From: a virus | Length of the DNA stretch: 28,336 nt | Strand: one strand, 5' to 3' | IMG/VR virus record: IMGVR_UViG_3300035698_010138 | Span: 1 to 28,336 of that record | Shown here: in pieces, positions 14,900 through 21,458 of the stretch | Layout: each line of letters begins with the position of its first letter | Numbering within the stretch: the first letter of the stretch is position 1 | Position numbers and translations under genes: made by a program | The notes under the pieces: generated by a model | What the model was told of the DNA's origin: nothing | What the model saw: the letters and a program-made list of their open reading frames with translations, nothing else | Database searches by the model: none

Positions 14900-15082
14900 T
14901 TATTTAATAATGAAGTGCAATTCGCAATGTTTATTTTCTATCCGCTCGGCTACCATTAAAAACCGTTTTGCCTGGTGTCGGTCTTTCAGCCAGTCGGTTA
15001 AGTAGGAATCAGTTTCGATATGATACACTGAGTATAATTTCTGAGATCCGCCTTTTTTATAACCTTTCAAAATAGTTTGCAT
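14900..15082 (-). CDS. 60-residue hypothetical protein
   Basis: AAGGGTAAATC stands before the ATG. It is basic and reads MQTILKGYKKGGSQKLYSVY, then a helix (DRHQAKRFLMVAERIE). It is the first gene of the leftward middle cluster, about 70 bases after a repeated control motif. No family recognised. Confidence 0.6.
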   Translation of the reverse strand: MQTILKGYKKGGSQKLYSVYHIETDSYLTDWLKDRHQAKRFLMVAERIENKHCELHFIIK

Positions 15083-15150
15083 GATTTACCCTTGTAAATT
15101 AAATGTCAATTAATTAATGAATGTTAAAAACTTAACTCTACTATTGCTGA

Positions 15151-15164
15151 AACTATGCCAAACT
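15151..15164 (-). promoter_or_regulatory. Repeated control motif, copy 2
   Basis: On the minus strand: AGTTTGGCATAGTT, followed by TCAGCA. Read as TTGGCA-N8-AGCA it meets the GG-N10-GC rule of sigma54 promoters. With TTGGCA as a -35, a -10 would be TAGAGT at 15 bases, which is poor. It probably controls the leftward cluster starting at 15082. Confidence 0.4.
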
Positions 15165-15204
15165 GAAAAAAGAATGAATAATACCCCTGTAATGCAGAAA
15201 TAGC

Positions 15205-15233
15205 TTGACAAAGATGTTTTAACCTGATATGGT
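15205..15233 (+). promoter_or_regulatory. Promoter for the SD-less plus-strand island
   Basis: TTGACA (15205-15210), 17-base spacer, TATGGT (15228-15233). The same -10 TATGGT at the same spacing recurs in the minus-strand promoter at 25074-25102. Initiation would be near 15240, giving a leader of about 75 bases to the ATG at 15314. Confidence 0.55.
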
Positions 15234-15266
15234 GAACATATATTCAGTAGTTACATTTATGTCGGG

Positions 15267-15296
15267 TTGACTTGAAAATAATCGACAATATCGTCG
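15267..15296 (+). promoter_or_regulatory. Second promoter overlapped by palindromic operator, site 2
   Basis: TTGACT (15267-15272), 16-base spacer, TATCGT (15289-15294). The near-palindrome CGACAATATCGTCG (15283-15296) covers this -10 and differs at one base from the site at 14377. A repressor bound here would block the plus-strand genes. Initiation would be near 15301, only about 12 bases before the ATG. Confidence 0.45.
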
Positions 15297-15313
15297 AACC
15301 TTAAAAACATACT

Positions 15314-15514
15314 ATGGATTGGGAATTATACAGAAATGAATATGGGGAACTGGACTTGCTTAAACTATTTGCTGATCAATCCCAGGGTATGACAGGGAAT
15401 AGTAAATACTCGGCTGGCTGGATATTTATCAATGATATAATAACAATCCAACCAATCAAATCGAGACAACTTGCAGCAGTTATCTTAATTGCAGCTTTAC
15501 ATATAAGTAAATAA
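15314..15514 (+). CDS. 66-residue protein of the SD-less island
   Basis: ATG at 15314 after CATACT, with no Shine-Dalgarno sequence. It is acidic at first (MDWELYRNEYGELDLLKLF), then hydrophobic near the end (QLAAVILIAALHI), which may be a buried helix or weak membrane segment. No family recognised. It is the first gene downstream of the repressible promoter, where cro- or cI-like genes often stand, but no helix-turn-helix is visible. Confidence 0.55.
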   Translation: MDWELYRNEYGELDLLKLFADQSQGMTGNSKYSAGWIFINDIITIQPIKSRQLAAVILIAALHISK

Positions 15515-15517
15515 ACT

Positions 15518-15685
15518 ATGATCTCTAAACTAACAACAGCTATCAGACTGAGAAGAAACAAGAAACAAGAAACTAAGTCATACAACATGCCGTTAACATG
15601 CATAAGCTATTCACCGTTAGAGCAAGCTGAATTAATAAAGGCTGGTGCTATTGACACACAAACAGACATAAAAGATGGACGATAA
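15518..15685 (+). CDS. 55-residue protein of the SD-less island
   Basis: ATG three bases after the previous stop, no Shine-Dalgarno sequence. A basic N-terminus (MISKLTTAIRLRRNKKQETK) is followed by CISYSPLEQAELIKAGAID. The last part resembles a short helix that could bind a partner. It uses many ATA, ACA and AGA codons. Function unknown. Confidence 0.5.
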   Translation: MISKLTTAIRLRRNKKQETKSYNMPLTCISYSPLEQAELIKAGAIDTQTDIKDGR

Positions 15686-15839
15686 TTGGAAATTAGAGCA
15701 TGATCTATTTATAGAACTGTTACTTCACGGTATAGCCTGCATAAAGGCAAATGAATCAGGCTATAGATTAATCAGCAATGATGAGCTATTTAAAACACCA
15801 TCGGACATAAACAAAGAAAAGACTACACACAAAACATAA
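15675..15839 (+). CDS. 54-residue protein of the SD-less island
   Basis: ATG at 15675 overlaps the end of the previous gene by 11 bases in another frame, so coupling is likely. The acidic helical sequence reads MDDNWKLEHDLFIELLLHGI and then YRLISNDELF. No ribosome site and no known motif. Confidence 0.5.
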   Translation: MDDNWKLEHDLFIELLLHGIACIKANESGYRLISNDELFKTPSDINKEKTTHKT

Positions 15840-15860
15840 GAACTAACCTATCTATACACT

Positions 15861-16214
15861 ATGAAGACAACAATAGATATATCACGAGAATCAGACCAGA
15901 CAAAGATAAAAAGCACGATAGACAGGAAAGTATCTATCTTAGATGCATACATAACAAAGAAGGCGCTAGACAAGCAAAGACAAACCAGAATCAAAGCTCA
16001 GTACCTTGACAGCTTATTGGCAAACATAAGACTAGGCCAAATAAACATAATAACGTTTGATGATAAAGCAACAGCTATCACTGGAGGAGACCCAGACTTA
16101 TTAAAAGCACTTAGAGACATAGAAGCGATTATACTAAAACACCTCAACCCTTTATTAGTGCAACAATCAAAGGATAGACATAAGAACAACCAAACCTTAT
16201 CAACAACTCTCTAA
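15861..16214 (+). CDS. 117-residue protein of the SD-less island
   Basis: ATG after CACT, with no Shine-Dalgarno sequence. Largely helical and basic: MKTTIDISRESDQTKIKSTI, AYITKKALDKQRQTRIKAQY, then ITFDDKATAITGGDPDLLKAL and a late helix (LRDIEAIILKHLNPLL). It might be a small nucleic-acid-binding or assembly protein, but there is no recognisable domain. It is the last gene of the island. Confidence 0.55.
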   Translation: MKTTIDISRESDQTKIKSTIDRKVSILDAYITKKALDKQRQTRIKAQYLDSLLANIRLGQINIITFDDKATAITGGDPDLLKALRDIEAIILKHLNPLLVQQSKDRHKNNQTLSTTL

Positions 16215-16279
16215 ACAACAATACCAACACACCTTCTATATATACTCCTATCAATACCACTTTCTCTACACCAGGATGT

Positions 16280-16307
16280 ATTCCATTACACTATGGTGTA
16301 ATAGAAT
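16280..16307. repeat. Inverted repeat after the SD-less island
   Basis: ATTC-C-ATTACAC, loop TATG, GTGTAAT-A-GAAT: eleven pairs with one mismatch. It begins 65 bases after the last plus-strand gene. No T-run follows, so it may be an operator or RNA end structure. Confidence 0.5.
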
Positions 16308-16694
16308 ATACCAGAATGCTAAACCAATGAAACTAGGTGCTCAGAGTATGTATTGAGCGATTTAACCCTATTTGTGAATAACTCCCTGTGTATATCAATC
16401 GGCTTATTGTCTGGCAGTCTCATCAAGGTGGGACCTCTTTATAAAGATGTCTCATTTACTAACAAGGTGAACGAATACAGTGCAATACAATTGGTTGATA
16501 GTGTTTGGATACAATAGGGATAGATTATTGATTGGTTTATAATGACTGGCAGCAGGAAAAAGGGAGGATTCTTTCGACATCCAGGCAAACACCCCCCGAC
16601 GCCCCGGTTTTGCTTCCTTCGGATACGTATTACATGTCCCCCCCAAGTACCCACCTCATACAACATGAAGGATTCGAGTCTACAAACAAAAACA

Positions 16695-16737
16695 GGTGTT
16701 TAGTCAGGTTTGCACCCCACAAAAACACCCGCTTTTT
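16695..16737 (+). terminator. Terminator-like hairpin with T-run
   Basis: GGTGTTT (16695-16701) pairs with AAACACC (16723-16729), followed after CGC by TTTTT (16733-16737). The loop of 21 bases is long. It is oriented to end rightward transcription from the island before it meets the leftward early operon. Confidence 0.5.
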
Positions 16738-16893
16738 AAAAAATATATAAAATTTCACATGTAAGGCTTCCAGCAGCGTATTTATCACAAAGAGGTACTG
16801 AGGTATTGGTTTTATTAGGTTTGAGTGCTACGTGGTTATTTCGAGGTAGTTTTCAGGGGTTTATTCATGGGGCAAAAACAGGGCATTTTGGGG

Positions 16894-16931
16894 AATACCT
16901 GATTTACGTTTGTTATTGCAGATCAGGTATT
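16894..16931. repeat. 10-bp perfect inverted repeat at the end of the early operon
   Basis: AATACCTGAT (16894-16903) and ATCAGGTATT (16922-16931) around an 18-base loop. A further AATACCTG stands at 16972. It lies 33 bases past the last minus-strand gene of the early operon, so it may fold in the transcript end; no clear T-run follows. Confidence 0.55.
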
Positions 16932-16964
16932 TAGTTACACTTTCCCTTACGACAGAGACTCGTT

Positions 16965-17150
16965 TTAACCGAATACCTGCCATTCATTGTCAAGTATACA
17001 TTCCGGATCAACGTTTTTCATTTCTAAAGTGAACTCTGCCAAGAATTCATTTGTAAGGGGTTTAATTTTTATAAATTCACTGGCCAGCATGTTAATGTTT
17101 TGTATCTTCTGTCCAGGTTTTGCTTTTTCTAACGATTCTAGTAGTGTCAT
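16965..17150 (-). CDS. 61-residue hypothetical protein
   Basis: AAAAGGTAAAT stands before the ATG. It is mixed and soluble, reading MTLLESLEKAKPGQKIQNIN, then SEFIKIKPLTNEFLAEFTLE. It is the last gene of the leftward early operon, separated by 184 bases from the methyltransferase. That gap holds a 7-bp inverted repeat (ACCACGG and CCGTGGT around 17175-17215). Function unknown. Confidence 0.6.
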   Translation of the reverse strand: MTLLESLEKAKPGQKIQNINMLASEFIKIKPLTNEFLAEFTLEMKNVDPECILDNEWQVFG

Positions 17151-17334
17151 ATTTACCTTTTGGTTTTTTTCACCACGGATTAAAAGAGCGGTGGGGAAGG
17201 GAGCCGTGGTATCTCCTTTTCGGTTTAACCTATCCCACTTGAATTAAAACTTATTTGCTGGATAGTGGAATCTGAGTTATCCAACAATATCAGTATCAAT
17301 ATGGGGTTTTGGCTTCGTGTGGCACTAGATTAAG

Positions 17335-17913
17335 TCAACCCCATTGTTCTGCCATAGCATCGGCAATTCCTTGATATGTAACGGATCTGAGCTTTGACCG
17401 GTCTTTTGATGGAGCCATTCGGTGTATTTTGTCTGTTTCGGTTTTACTCATTCCCTTCATTTGTTCTTTGACGTTATTTGTTTCTTTAAGTTCCGGGAGG
17501 TTTTTAAGCCATAAACATGTTCTTTTTGTTTCTGTATGCCCGAATTGCCACGGCTGTATTGTCTGGTTGTATTTTGGTAGTTCTGCATGACCATGAGGAA
17601 TTGGATTTTCAACACACACCTTTTCGATATCAGCGGATAGAAGGGCTTTAAAGAAATCGGCTGCCTGGTACATTAACTCCCATCTACCTGGTTTTTCATA
17701 TAACCACCTCACCCCGGAATTTGTTAGATAGGTGCATGGTGGGTGGGCAATCATAAGATCCCATCCGTCATTTATTATGTCCATGATATCCCCCTGGTAA
17801 TGCCATCCTGGTTGTTCTGTTGGTAATATGTCACAACTCAGGGCATAATGACCTTTGTTTTTAAAGGCATCTCTGACTGTTCCTGAGAATTCACACGCTA
17901 TTAATACATTCAC
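17335..17913 (-). CDS. C5-type DNA cytosine methyltransferase-like protein
   Basis: 192 residues, AAGGAGAACT before the ATG. The start MNVLIACEFSGTVRDAF matches the SAM-binding motif I of m5C methyltransferases. HPPCTYLT holds the motif IV Pro-Cys, with Cys60 as the expected nucleophile, and VENPIPH (101-107) corresponds to motif VI. It is much shorter than restriction-type enzymes (300 residues or more), lacking a large target-recognition domain, as in small phage DNA methylases. Probable role: methylating phage DNA against host restriction. No restriction partner is nearby. Confidence 0.8.
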   Translation of the reverse strand: MNVLIACEFSGTVRDAFKNKGHYALSCDILPTEQPGWHYQGDIMDIINDGWDLMIAHPPCTYLTNSGVRWLYEKPGRWELMYQAADFFKALLSADIEKVCVENPIPHGHAELPKYNQTIQPWQFGHTETKRTCLWLKNLPELKETNNVKEQMKGMSKTETDKIHRMAPSKDRSKLRSVTYQGIADAMAEQWG

Positions 17914-17935
17914 AGTTCTCCTTTTCGGTAATGAG

Positions 17936-18463
17936 CTATAGATCAGATTCCAGTTTTTTCAACTCTTCCCTTTTCTTAATTATGTCTTCTTTTAACTTCT
18001 CTTTTCTTTCAGCATTTTTTAATTCAGTTTTGTTTATGACTCCTTTCTCAAGGTTTGTTATTAGTTCTTTGGCTTTCTTTAGCTCGTATTGAACGCTGTG
18101 GATCGCTCTTGTGATCGCCAATAACTCACCATTTTTTGCTTTCACGGCCTCGATTTTTTTGATGTAGTCTGCTGAAATTCTTTCGACTGGAGGACTTTGG
18201 AAAACTTCGCTGACAACTATTTTCTGGTCATAATAGTAATCCTCGTTTCCTTCCTCATCAAGAAAAATCATATGCGGATGAACAATGTAATTCTCTTCAT
18301 CGACCTGCTTTACAAATTCAGCAGCTTGTCCGTTTCTCAAATAAACAGTTCCATTCATTTCATCTCCTTTTTCAATAAGTTTATTCTTATTATCGAAGTA
18401 GAATTCAGAGTCTTTCGTTGCCTCATCAAGTTCTTTGATTTTATCGAGCACATTTGATTTCAT
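17936..18463 (-). CDS. Hypothetical protein with C-terminal coiled coil
   Basis: 175 residues from the ATG at 18463, preceded by GGAGG. An upstream start at 18502 has no such site. The N-terminal half is mixed (YFDNKNKLIEKGDEMNGTVY, then ENYIVHPHMIFLDEEGNEDY). The C-terminal 75 residues are charged helix with Lys/Glu heptads (ELKKAKELITNLEKG, EDIIKKREELKKLESDL), almost certainly coiled coil. It may bridge protein or DNA partners. Family not recognised. Confidence 0.6.
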   Translation of the reverse strand: MKSNVLDKIKELDEATKDSEFYFDNKNKLIEKGDEMNGTVYLRNGQAAEFVKQVDEENYIVHPHMIFLDEEGNEDYYYDQKIVVSEVFQSPPVERISADYIKKIEAVKAKNGELLAITRAIHSVQYELKKAKELITNLEKGVINKTELKNAERKEKLKEDIIKKREELKKLESDL

Positions 18464-18479
18464 CCTGCCTCCATTAGAT

Positions 18480-18665
18480 TCATGGTTTATGTTGAATATC
18501 AAGTGTATTCCAGACTCTTACGAGAGCAGCGATGTTTTCCAGGTCTTCGACATCATCTTCCATTATAGCGCATTCTTCTTCACCTATTTTGATCCTCTTA
18601 AAGTATTCTCCTTTGAATTCATCTTTAAGGGATTTAATTATCCAGTCGAGCCAGTCCGTTCTCAT
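18480..18665 (-). CDS. 61-residue acidic protein
   Basis: AAGGAGAAGAG stands before the ATG, which overlaps the previous stop (ATGA), so translation is coupled. It reads MRTDWLDWIIKSLKDEFKGE, then IGEEECAIMEDDVEDLENIA. Mostly helical and acidic. Function unknown. Confidence 0.65.
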   Translation of the reverse strand: MRTDWLDWIIKSLKDEFKGEYFKRIKIGEEECAIMEDDVEDLENIAALVRVWNTLDIQHKP

Positions 18666-18949
18666 CTCTTCTCCTTTTCCATTACAATACCAAACACTAT
18701 ATTTCTATCTGATTCGCTGAGGTCGTCAAACTCATGAAATATTGAGATAACTCTGTTTAATCTATCTATATTAAACCTGTTAATTGCGGCTTCTAACGCA
18801 GCGGCTTGAACGGCTACCGGTTGAATTGCTCGTTTTGCCTTTTCCATTTTCTTCAGGAATTCAGGCATATCCTTCTCAAACTCTCTGGCCAATAATACCG
18901 ATCTTTTAATATCTGACAATGTTTCCTTTAAGTCTTTTAGCCTTCCCAT
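18662..18949 (-). CDS. 95-residue helical protein
   Basis: The ATG at 18949 is preceded by AAAGGAGAAGAG and is preferred. An in-frame ATG at 19009 preceded by AAAGGCAAC would add 20 residues (MVSVGVTSPFVQVAALKGEE), so two products are possible. The main part is long helices (LKDLKETLSDIKRSVLLARE, FLKKMEKAKRAIQPVAVQAA). It is the first gene after the long structured leader at 18950-19287. Function unknown. Confidence 0.6.
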   Translation of the reverse strand: MGRLKDLKETLSDIKRSVLLAREFEKDMPEFLKKMEKAKRAIQPVAVQAAALEAAINRFNIDRLNRVISIFHEFDDLSESDRNIVFGIVMEKEKR

Positions 18950-19287
18950 CTCTTCTCCTTTAAGAGCCGCAACTTGAACGAATGGTGATGTCACACCCAC
19001 TGAAACCATGTTGCCTTTATGGGCTTCCCATTACGGGAAAAGTTGGTTTCTCTGAGGGCCGTTTATCCTCGTTTCTGCCGTGGGACTTCACGCCAAGTTG
19101 CGACCGCTTGTTAAATGTGGCTGGCCGGATTCGATACCGGCAATATTTTAACTAATGCGCTCTAACGGACAACGCATCGGCGTATACTTACCTACCTCAC
19201 ATGGAATTATTCTATGAGTATTGGTCGCTTTCGCCACAGCCACACTTTTGTGATTTCATTTTGGATTTAGAGTATGTACATCATTTT
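18950..19287 (-). ncRNA. 338-nt structured leader with a tRNA-like element
   Basis: No good gene lies here on either strand. In the minus-sense transcript there is a 129-nt element (19244-19116) closed by a perfect 8-bp helix, TGTGGCTG with CAGCCACA. The 3' strand of that helix directly follows, without gap, a hairpin GCCGG-TATCGAAT-CCGGC (19141-19124), as acceptor and T arms meet in tRNA. Inside are hairpins GATGCG...CGCATT, CTCA...TGAG and a GAAA tetraloop (GCGAAAGC). Downstream are more hairpins: CGTG/CACG (19079-19092), GAGG/CCTC (19054-19070) and TTCCC/GGGAA (19025-19039). The T-like loop has eight bases and there is no normal anticodon arm, so it is not an ordinary tRNA. Confidence 0.55.
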
Positions 19288-19614
19288 CTATGCCATAACT
19301 CCCAACTTTATATGATTAACACTTTTAACTCCTGAATTAAATGCGTTAATCATATCGCCTCGGTTAAATAATTCCTGGCTTCGATATTCTTCATCAAGCC
19401 ATTCATTAGACTGTTCTTTGATCTCTTCCAACCAGGCAGAAGGGATTCTTAAATCGACCCCATTATTCCCGTCGATAATAGCCCAAGGTGCTTTATTCCC
19501 ATGATAGGTCATATCAAATTCATGTCCGTTCATAGAATTAGCGACTGAGATATTATCGCAGAGAAGTATGTCTTTCATTTTGAGGTCTTCTGGAATTTTG
19601 ATTCTGTATTTCAC
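19288..19614 (-). CDS. 108-residue hypothetical protein
   Basis: A GTG start at 19614 is fixed by a perfect AAGGAGG seven bases upstream. The protein reads MKYRIKIPEDLKMKDILLCD, then FDMTYHGNKAPWAIIDGNNG and an acidic helix (SAWLEEIKEQSNEWLDEEY). It is soluble with mixed fold and no motif that I know. It is the last gene before the structured leader. Confidence 0.65.
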   Translation of the reverse strand: MKYRIKIPEDLKMKDILLCDNISVANSMNGHEFDMTYHGNKAPWAIIDGNNGVDLRIPSAWLEEIKEQSNEWLDEEYRSQELFNRGDMINAFNSGVKSVNHIKLGVMA

Positions 19615-19623
19615 TTTACCTCC

Positions 19624-19791
19624 TTAATCTTTAAATGATGGACAATCGTTATCTGGATCAACTTCACCATCTGCAACACATTGTCCGTATTTAAAAAATA
19701 TACAAACGTCACATTCGCTATCATACTCAGGAGGTTCCATGTTATCATATGCCCGCTGAGCATCGTCAAAACTTTTACCGTGTTGGCTCAT
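19624..19791 (-). CDS. 55-residue Cys-rich, metal-binding candidate
   Basis: ATG at 19791 three bases after the previous stop, with CAGG upstream. Four cysteines are placed as CDVCIFF, YGQCVADG and NDCPSF (residues 27, 30, 38, 50), resembling the cysteine spacing of the protein at 21455-21778. It is very acidic, probably zinc-binding. Ends nine bases before the next start. Confidence 0.6.
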   Translation of the reverse strand: MSQHGKSFDDAQRAYDNMEPPEYDSECDVCIFFKYGQCVADGEVDPDNDCPSFKD

Positions 19792-19792
19792 T

Positions 19793-20023
19793 TTAATACC
19801 TGATTAAAGGAGTCAGTCCAACAACGGATATCGGCCCCTTGGATTTAGAAAAATTCTCAGAGTTAACTGGGTTTGTTGAATAATAAGAATCACTTGTCTC
19901 CACTTTTGTGATTATCCCGCCACCGGCTAGATACTCATCCACTTTCACCTGGAGATCCTCCTTGGAGATATTGAACTTCGGCTTTTTCTTATACTCTTTG
20001 TGATATAGTTTATTGATGTCCAT
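19793..20023 (-). CDS. 76-residue protein with YLxxGG motif
   Basis: TTGGAGAAAG stands before the ATG. After a basic start (MDINKLYHKEYKKKPKFNIS) comes KVDEYLAGGGIITKVET, the same YL-x2-GG-x-I pattern as in the protein at 12866-13075, suggesting a shared small domain. The C-terminus is Ser-rich. The start overlaps the previous gene by 14 bases. Function unknown. Confidence 0.65.
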   Translation of the reverse strand: MDINKLYHKEYKKKPKFNISKEDLQVKVDEYLAGGGIITKVETSDSYYSTNPVNSENFSKSKGPISVVGLTPLIRY

Positions 20024-20264
20024 CTTTCTCCAATAATGTAATCATTCTGCTATGCAGTGTCGCAAGTGCTGCTGCTTCGGAATAAAAACCTCCATAGTCA
20101 TCATTTCCAGGCATCCATAGTGGCGCAGCATTAAGCATGTCCTGTATTACTGATTCAAGCTCTTTCAATCTTTCGGACTGTATTTTAATATATTCCTCGT
20201 CCGTGTAATCACCCTGCTCTCTCCTGCCTAGCCAAAATTCCTGTGAGTATTTTATCTCTCTCAT
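20010..20264 (-). CDS. 84-residue hypothetical protein
   Basis: ATG at 20264 chosen for the TTGGAGAAAAT before it; a start at 20294 has none. It reads MREIKYSQEFWLGRREQGDY, a charged helix (EYIKIQSERLKELESVIQDM), and then PLWMPGNDDYGGFYSEAAAL. The start overlaps the previous stop by four bases. No family recognised. Confidence 0.65.
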   Translation of the reverse strand: MREIKYSQEFWLGRREQGDYTDEEYIKIQSERLKELESVIQDMLNAAPLWMPGNDDYGGFYSEAAALATLHSRMITLLEKDGHQ

Positions 20265-20647
20265 ATTTTCTCCAATAACTCTGCGATTATCCATCGTGAC
20301 CAGTCTCTCTCATAAGCGACATGATCGATATCAGGAGCGTCTTTATCCGGTACTATGGAAGCCTCTGTGCCGCATTTATGATGTGCCCATACACTGAGGT
20401 CGTCCAGAACTTTTAACGCTGTTCCGTGGCCGTACATGTGCTTGAAATACGGTGCTTCAGGATGATGAAAGTAACAACTACCGTCATCTGGCTTACCGCA
20501 TATTCGGCAATGCGTATTTTTCGGCTTATCGATATCATGCACCCTCACCTTTTTATTCCAGATTTTAGTAGGTTTTACCTTCTTTCCGGCCTTTGGAAAA
20601 GCTGGTGTGTATTTCTCTGTCATTTGTTTAGTGGGGGAAGATTTCAT
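20261..20647 (-). CDS. Zinc-binding protein, possible YbcO/HNH-like nuclease
   Basis: 128 residues, TTGGAGAAATT before the ATG. After a Lys-rich start comes HCRICGKPDDGSCYFHHPE, then GHGTALKVLDDLSVWAHHKC (two Cys, several His, a late His-x2-Cys-like pair). This order of ligands resembles DUF1364/YbcO and other HNH-type phage nucleases, in which the zinc supports a His/Asp active site, though I see no clear Asn. It lies amid replication genes. Call is tentative; a structural zinc protein is the alternative. Confidence 0.5.
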   Translation of the reverse strand: MKSSPTKQMTEKYTPAFPKAGKKVKPTKIWNKKVRVHDIDKPKNTHCRICGKPDDGSCYFHHPEAPYFKHMYGHGTALKVLDDLSVWAHHKCGTEASIVPDKDAPDIDHVAYERDWSRWIIAELLEKI

Positions 20648-20979
20648 AATTTCTCCAAAATTTTCTGTTGTGCTAATGGCGAGAACTTCTCAAAGTCAGC
20701 CATTGATATATCGCCACATAAACATTCCTTTAAATCTTCCCAAATTTGCTTGTAAAAATATCCACAGGTTAAATAAGAATCTCTTACTTCGACACATGGA
20801 AGGCATGTTTTGTGGATCTCAAAGTGTCCCTCATGCGTTGTTTTCTGCACTTCATAACTCTGTCCGGGTTTTATAATATCCCCACATTCCTGGCATTTAT
20901 GCTCCTTTCTTGCCTTTGGTTTTGTCTGCTCTATTAAATAAACAAAGCCATTAACTCCTACATCGCATGAACATTCCAT
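20644..20979 (-). CDS. Zinc-ribbon protein, 111 residues
   Basis: CGGAGATGAT stands before the ATG. The pattern PKARKEHKCQECGDIIKPGQ, then SYEVQ and TCLPCVEVRD, with two CxxC pairs about 29 residues apart, is common in small phage proteins that I know only as 'zinc-binding'. Extra cysteines sit at the start (CSC) and near residue 85 (CLC). The ATG overlaps the next gene's region by four bases. DNA or RNA binding is possible. Confidence 0.65.
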   Translation of the reverse strand: MECSCDVGVNGFVYLIEQTKPKARKEHKCQECGDIIKPGQSYEVQKTTHEGHFEIHKTCLPCVEVRDSYLTCGYFYKQIWEDLKECLCGDISMADFEKFSPLAQQKILEKL

Positions 20980-20990
20980 ATCATCTCCGG

Positions 20991-21272
20991 TTAAGGCATC
21001 GTCCAGTGGCAGACCATTCGGTCAGAAGAATATTTATTCCCGTTAGCTTCCCGGAAATACATAAGTTTGATAGCACATTCTGCTTTTCTCGGCAGCATCC
21101 AGTGAACTTCTTTTTCTCGGTTGAGAGAAGCGATTTCCTGCGACAACCTCTCAACCGTTTTCAAGTTTTGTTTTATGATTCCATTATACGTTAGAATTAG
21201 GTTTATGTAAAGAAAAAAGAAACAAAAGATGAAAGCTGATATTGAAGCGATAAACCATTTTTTTACTGTCAA
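20991..21272 (-). CDS. Membrane-anchored small protein (TTG start)
   Basis: The TTG at 21272 is fixed by AAGGAGG seven bases upstream. Residues 6-27 form one membrane span (FIASISAFIFCFFFLYINLIL), followed by a helical extracytoplasmic or cytoplasmic domain (LKTVERLSQEIASLNREKEV). It follows a two-span membrane protein gene by nine bases, and the two may act together. Early membrane proteins of temperate phages often serve exclusion or lysis control, which here is inference only. Confidence 0.6.
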   Translation of the reverse strand: MTVKKWFIASISAFIFCFFFLYINLILTYNGIIKQNLKTVERLSQEIASLNREKEVHWMLPRKAECAIKLMYFREANGNKYSSDRMVCHWTMP

Positions 21273-21281
21273 ATAGCCTCC

Positions 21282-21458
21282 TTAAAAAGAATTTATGAAA
21301 TAGATTATTATACAGGCTGGAACCCATATAACCGATGTTGCCATTGCCATAGAGAAGACTATTATAAAAGCAATACCAACAAATGCGGCTATGGAACCTA
21401 TTAATATTAATATTGAAAGCCCCGCTATGAACAAAAACTCCTTTATACTTGATATCAC
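21282..21458 (-). CDS. 58-residue two-span membrane protein (GTG start)
   Basis: GTG at 21458 preceded by GGAGGAGAA; the GTG overlaps the previous stop (GTGA), so translation is coupled. Nearly all of it is hydrophobic: FLFIAGLSILILIGSIAAF and then VGIAFIIVFSMAMATSVIW, two helices. It is holin-sized but lies in the early region, far from the endolysin. Function unknown. Confidence 0.65.
   Translation of the reverse strand: MISSIKEFLFIAGLSILILIGSIAAFVGIAFIIVFSMAMATSVIWVPACIIIYFINSF

Larger units (their letters stand above)
16215..16964. other. 750-bp stretch without a convincing gene
   Basis: Short overlapping frames on both strands around 16440-16750 lack ribosome sites and exist mainly because a C-rich block (16590-16720, with several runs of four to seven C) has few stops. 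Visible elements: an inverted repeat at 16280-16307, a terminator-like hairpin at 16695-16737, an AT block after it (16733-16760), several GAGGTA words near 16790-16850, and a 10-bp inverted repeat at 16894-16931. It separates the rightward island from the end of the leftward early operon. Its composition differs from both sides. Confidence 0.6.

Noticed and set aside
15376-15603. Hydrophobic minus-strand frame resembling a membrane protein
   Set aside because: It lies across two plus-strand genes and has no ribosome site; one of the two strands must be wrong and the plus strand has promoter and operator support.
16654-16690. tRNA T-arm-like GGATTCGAGTC
   Set aside because: No pairing stem around it and no cloverleaf; a chance match.
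16439-16750. Frames on both strands in the 750-bp gap
   Set aside because: All depend on a C-rich, stop-poor block, none has a ribosome site or a recognisable motif.
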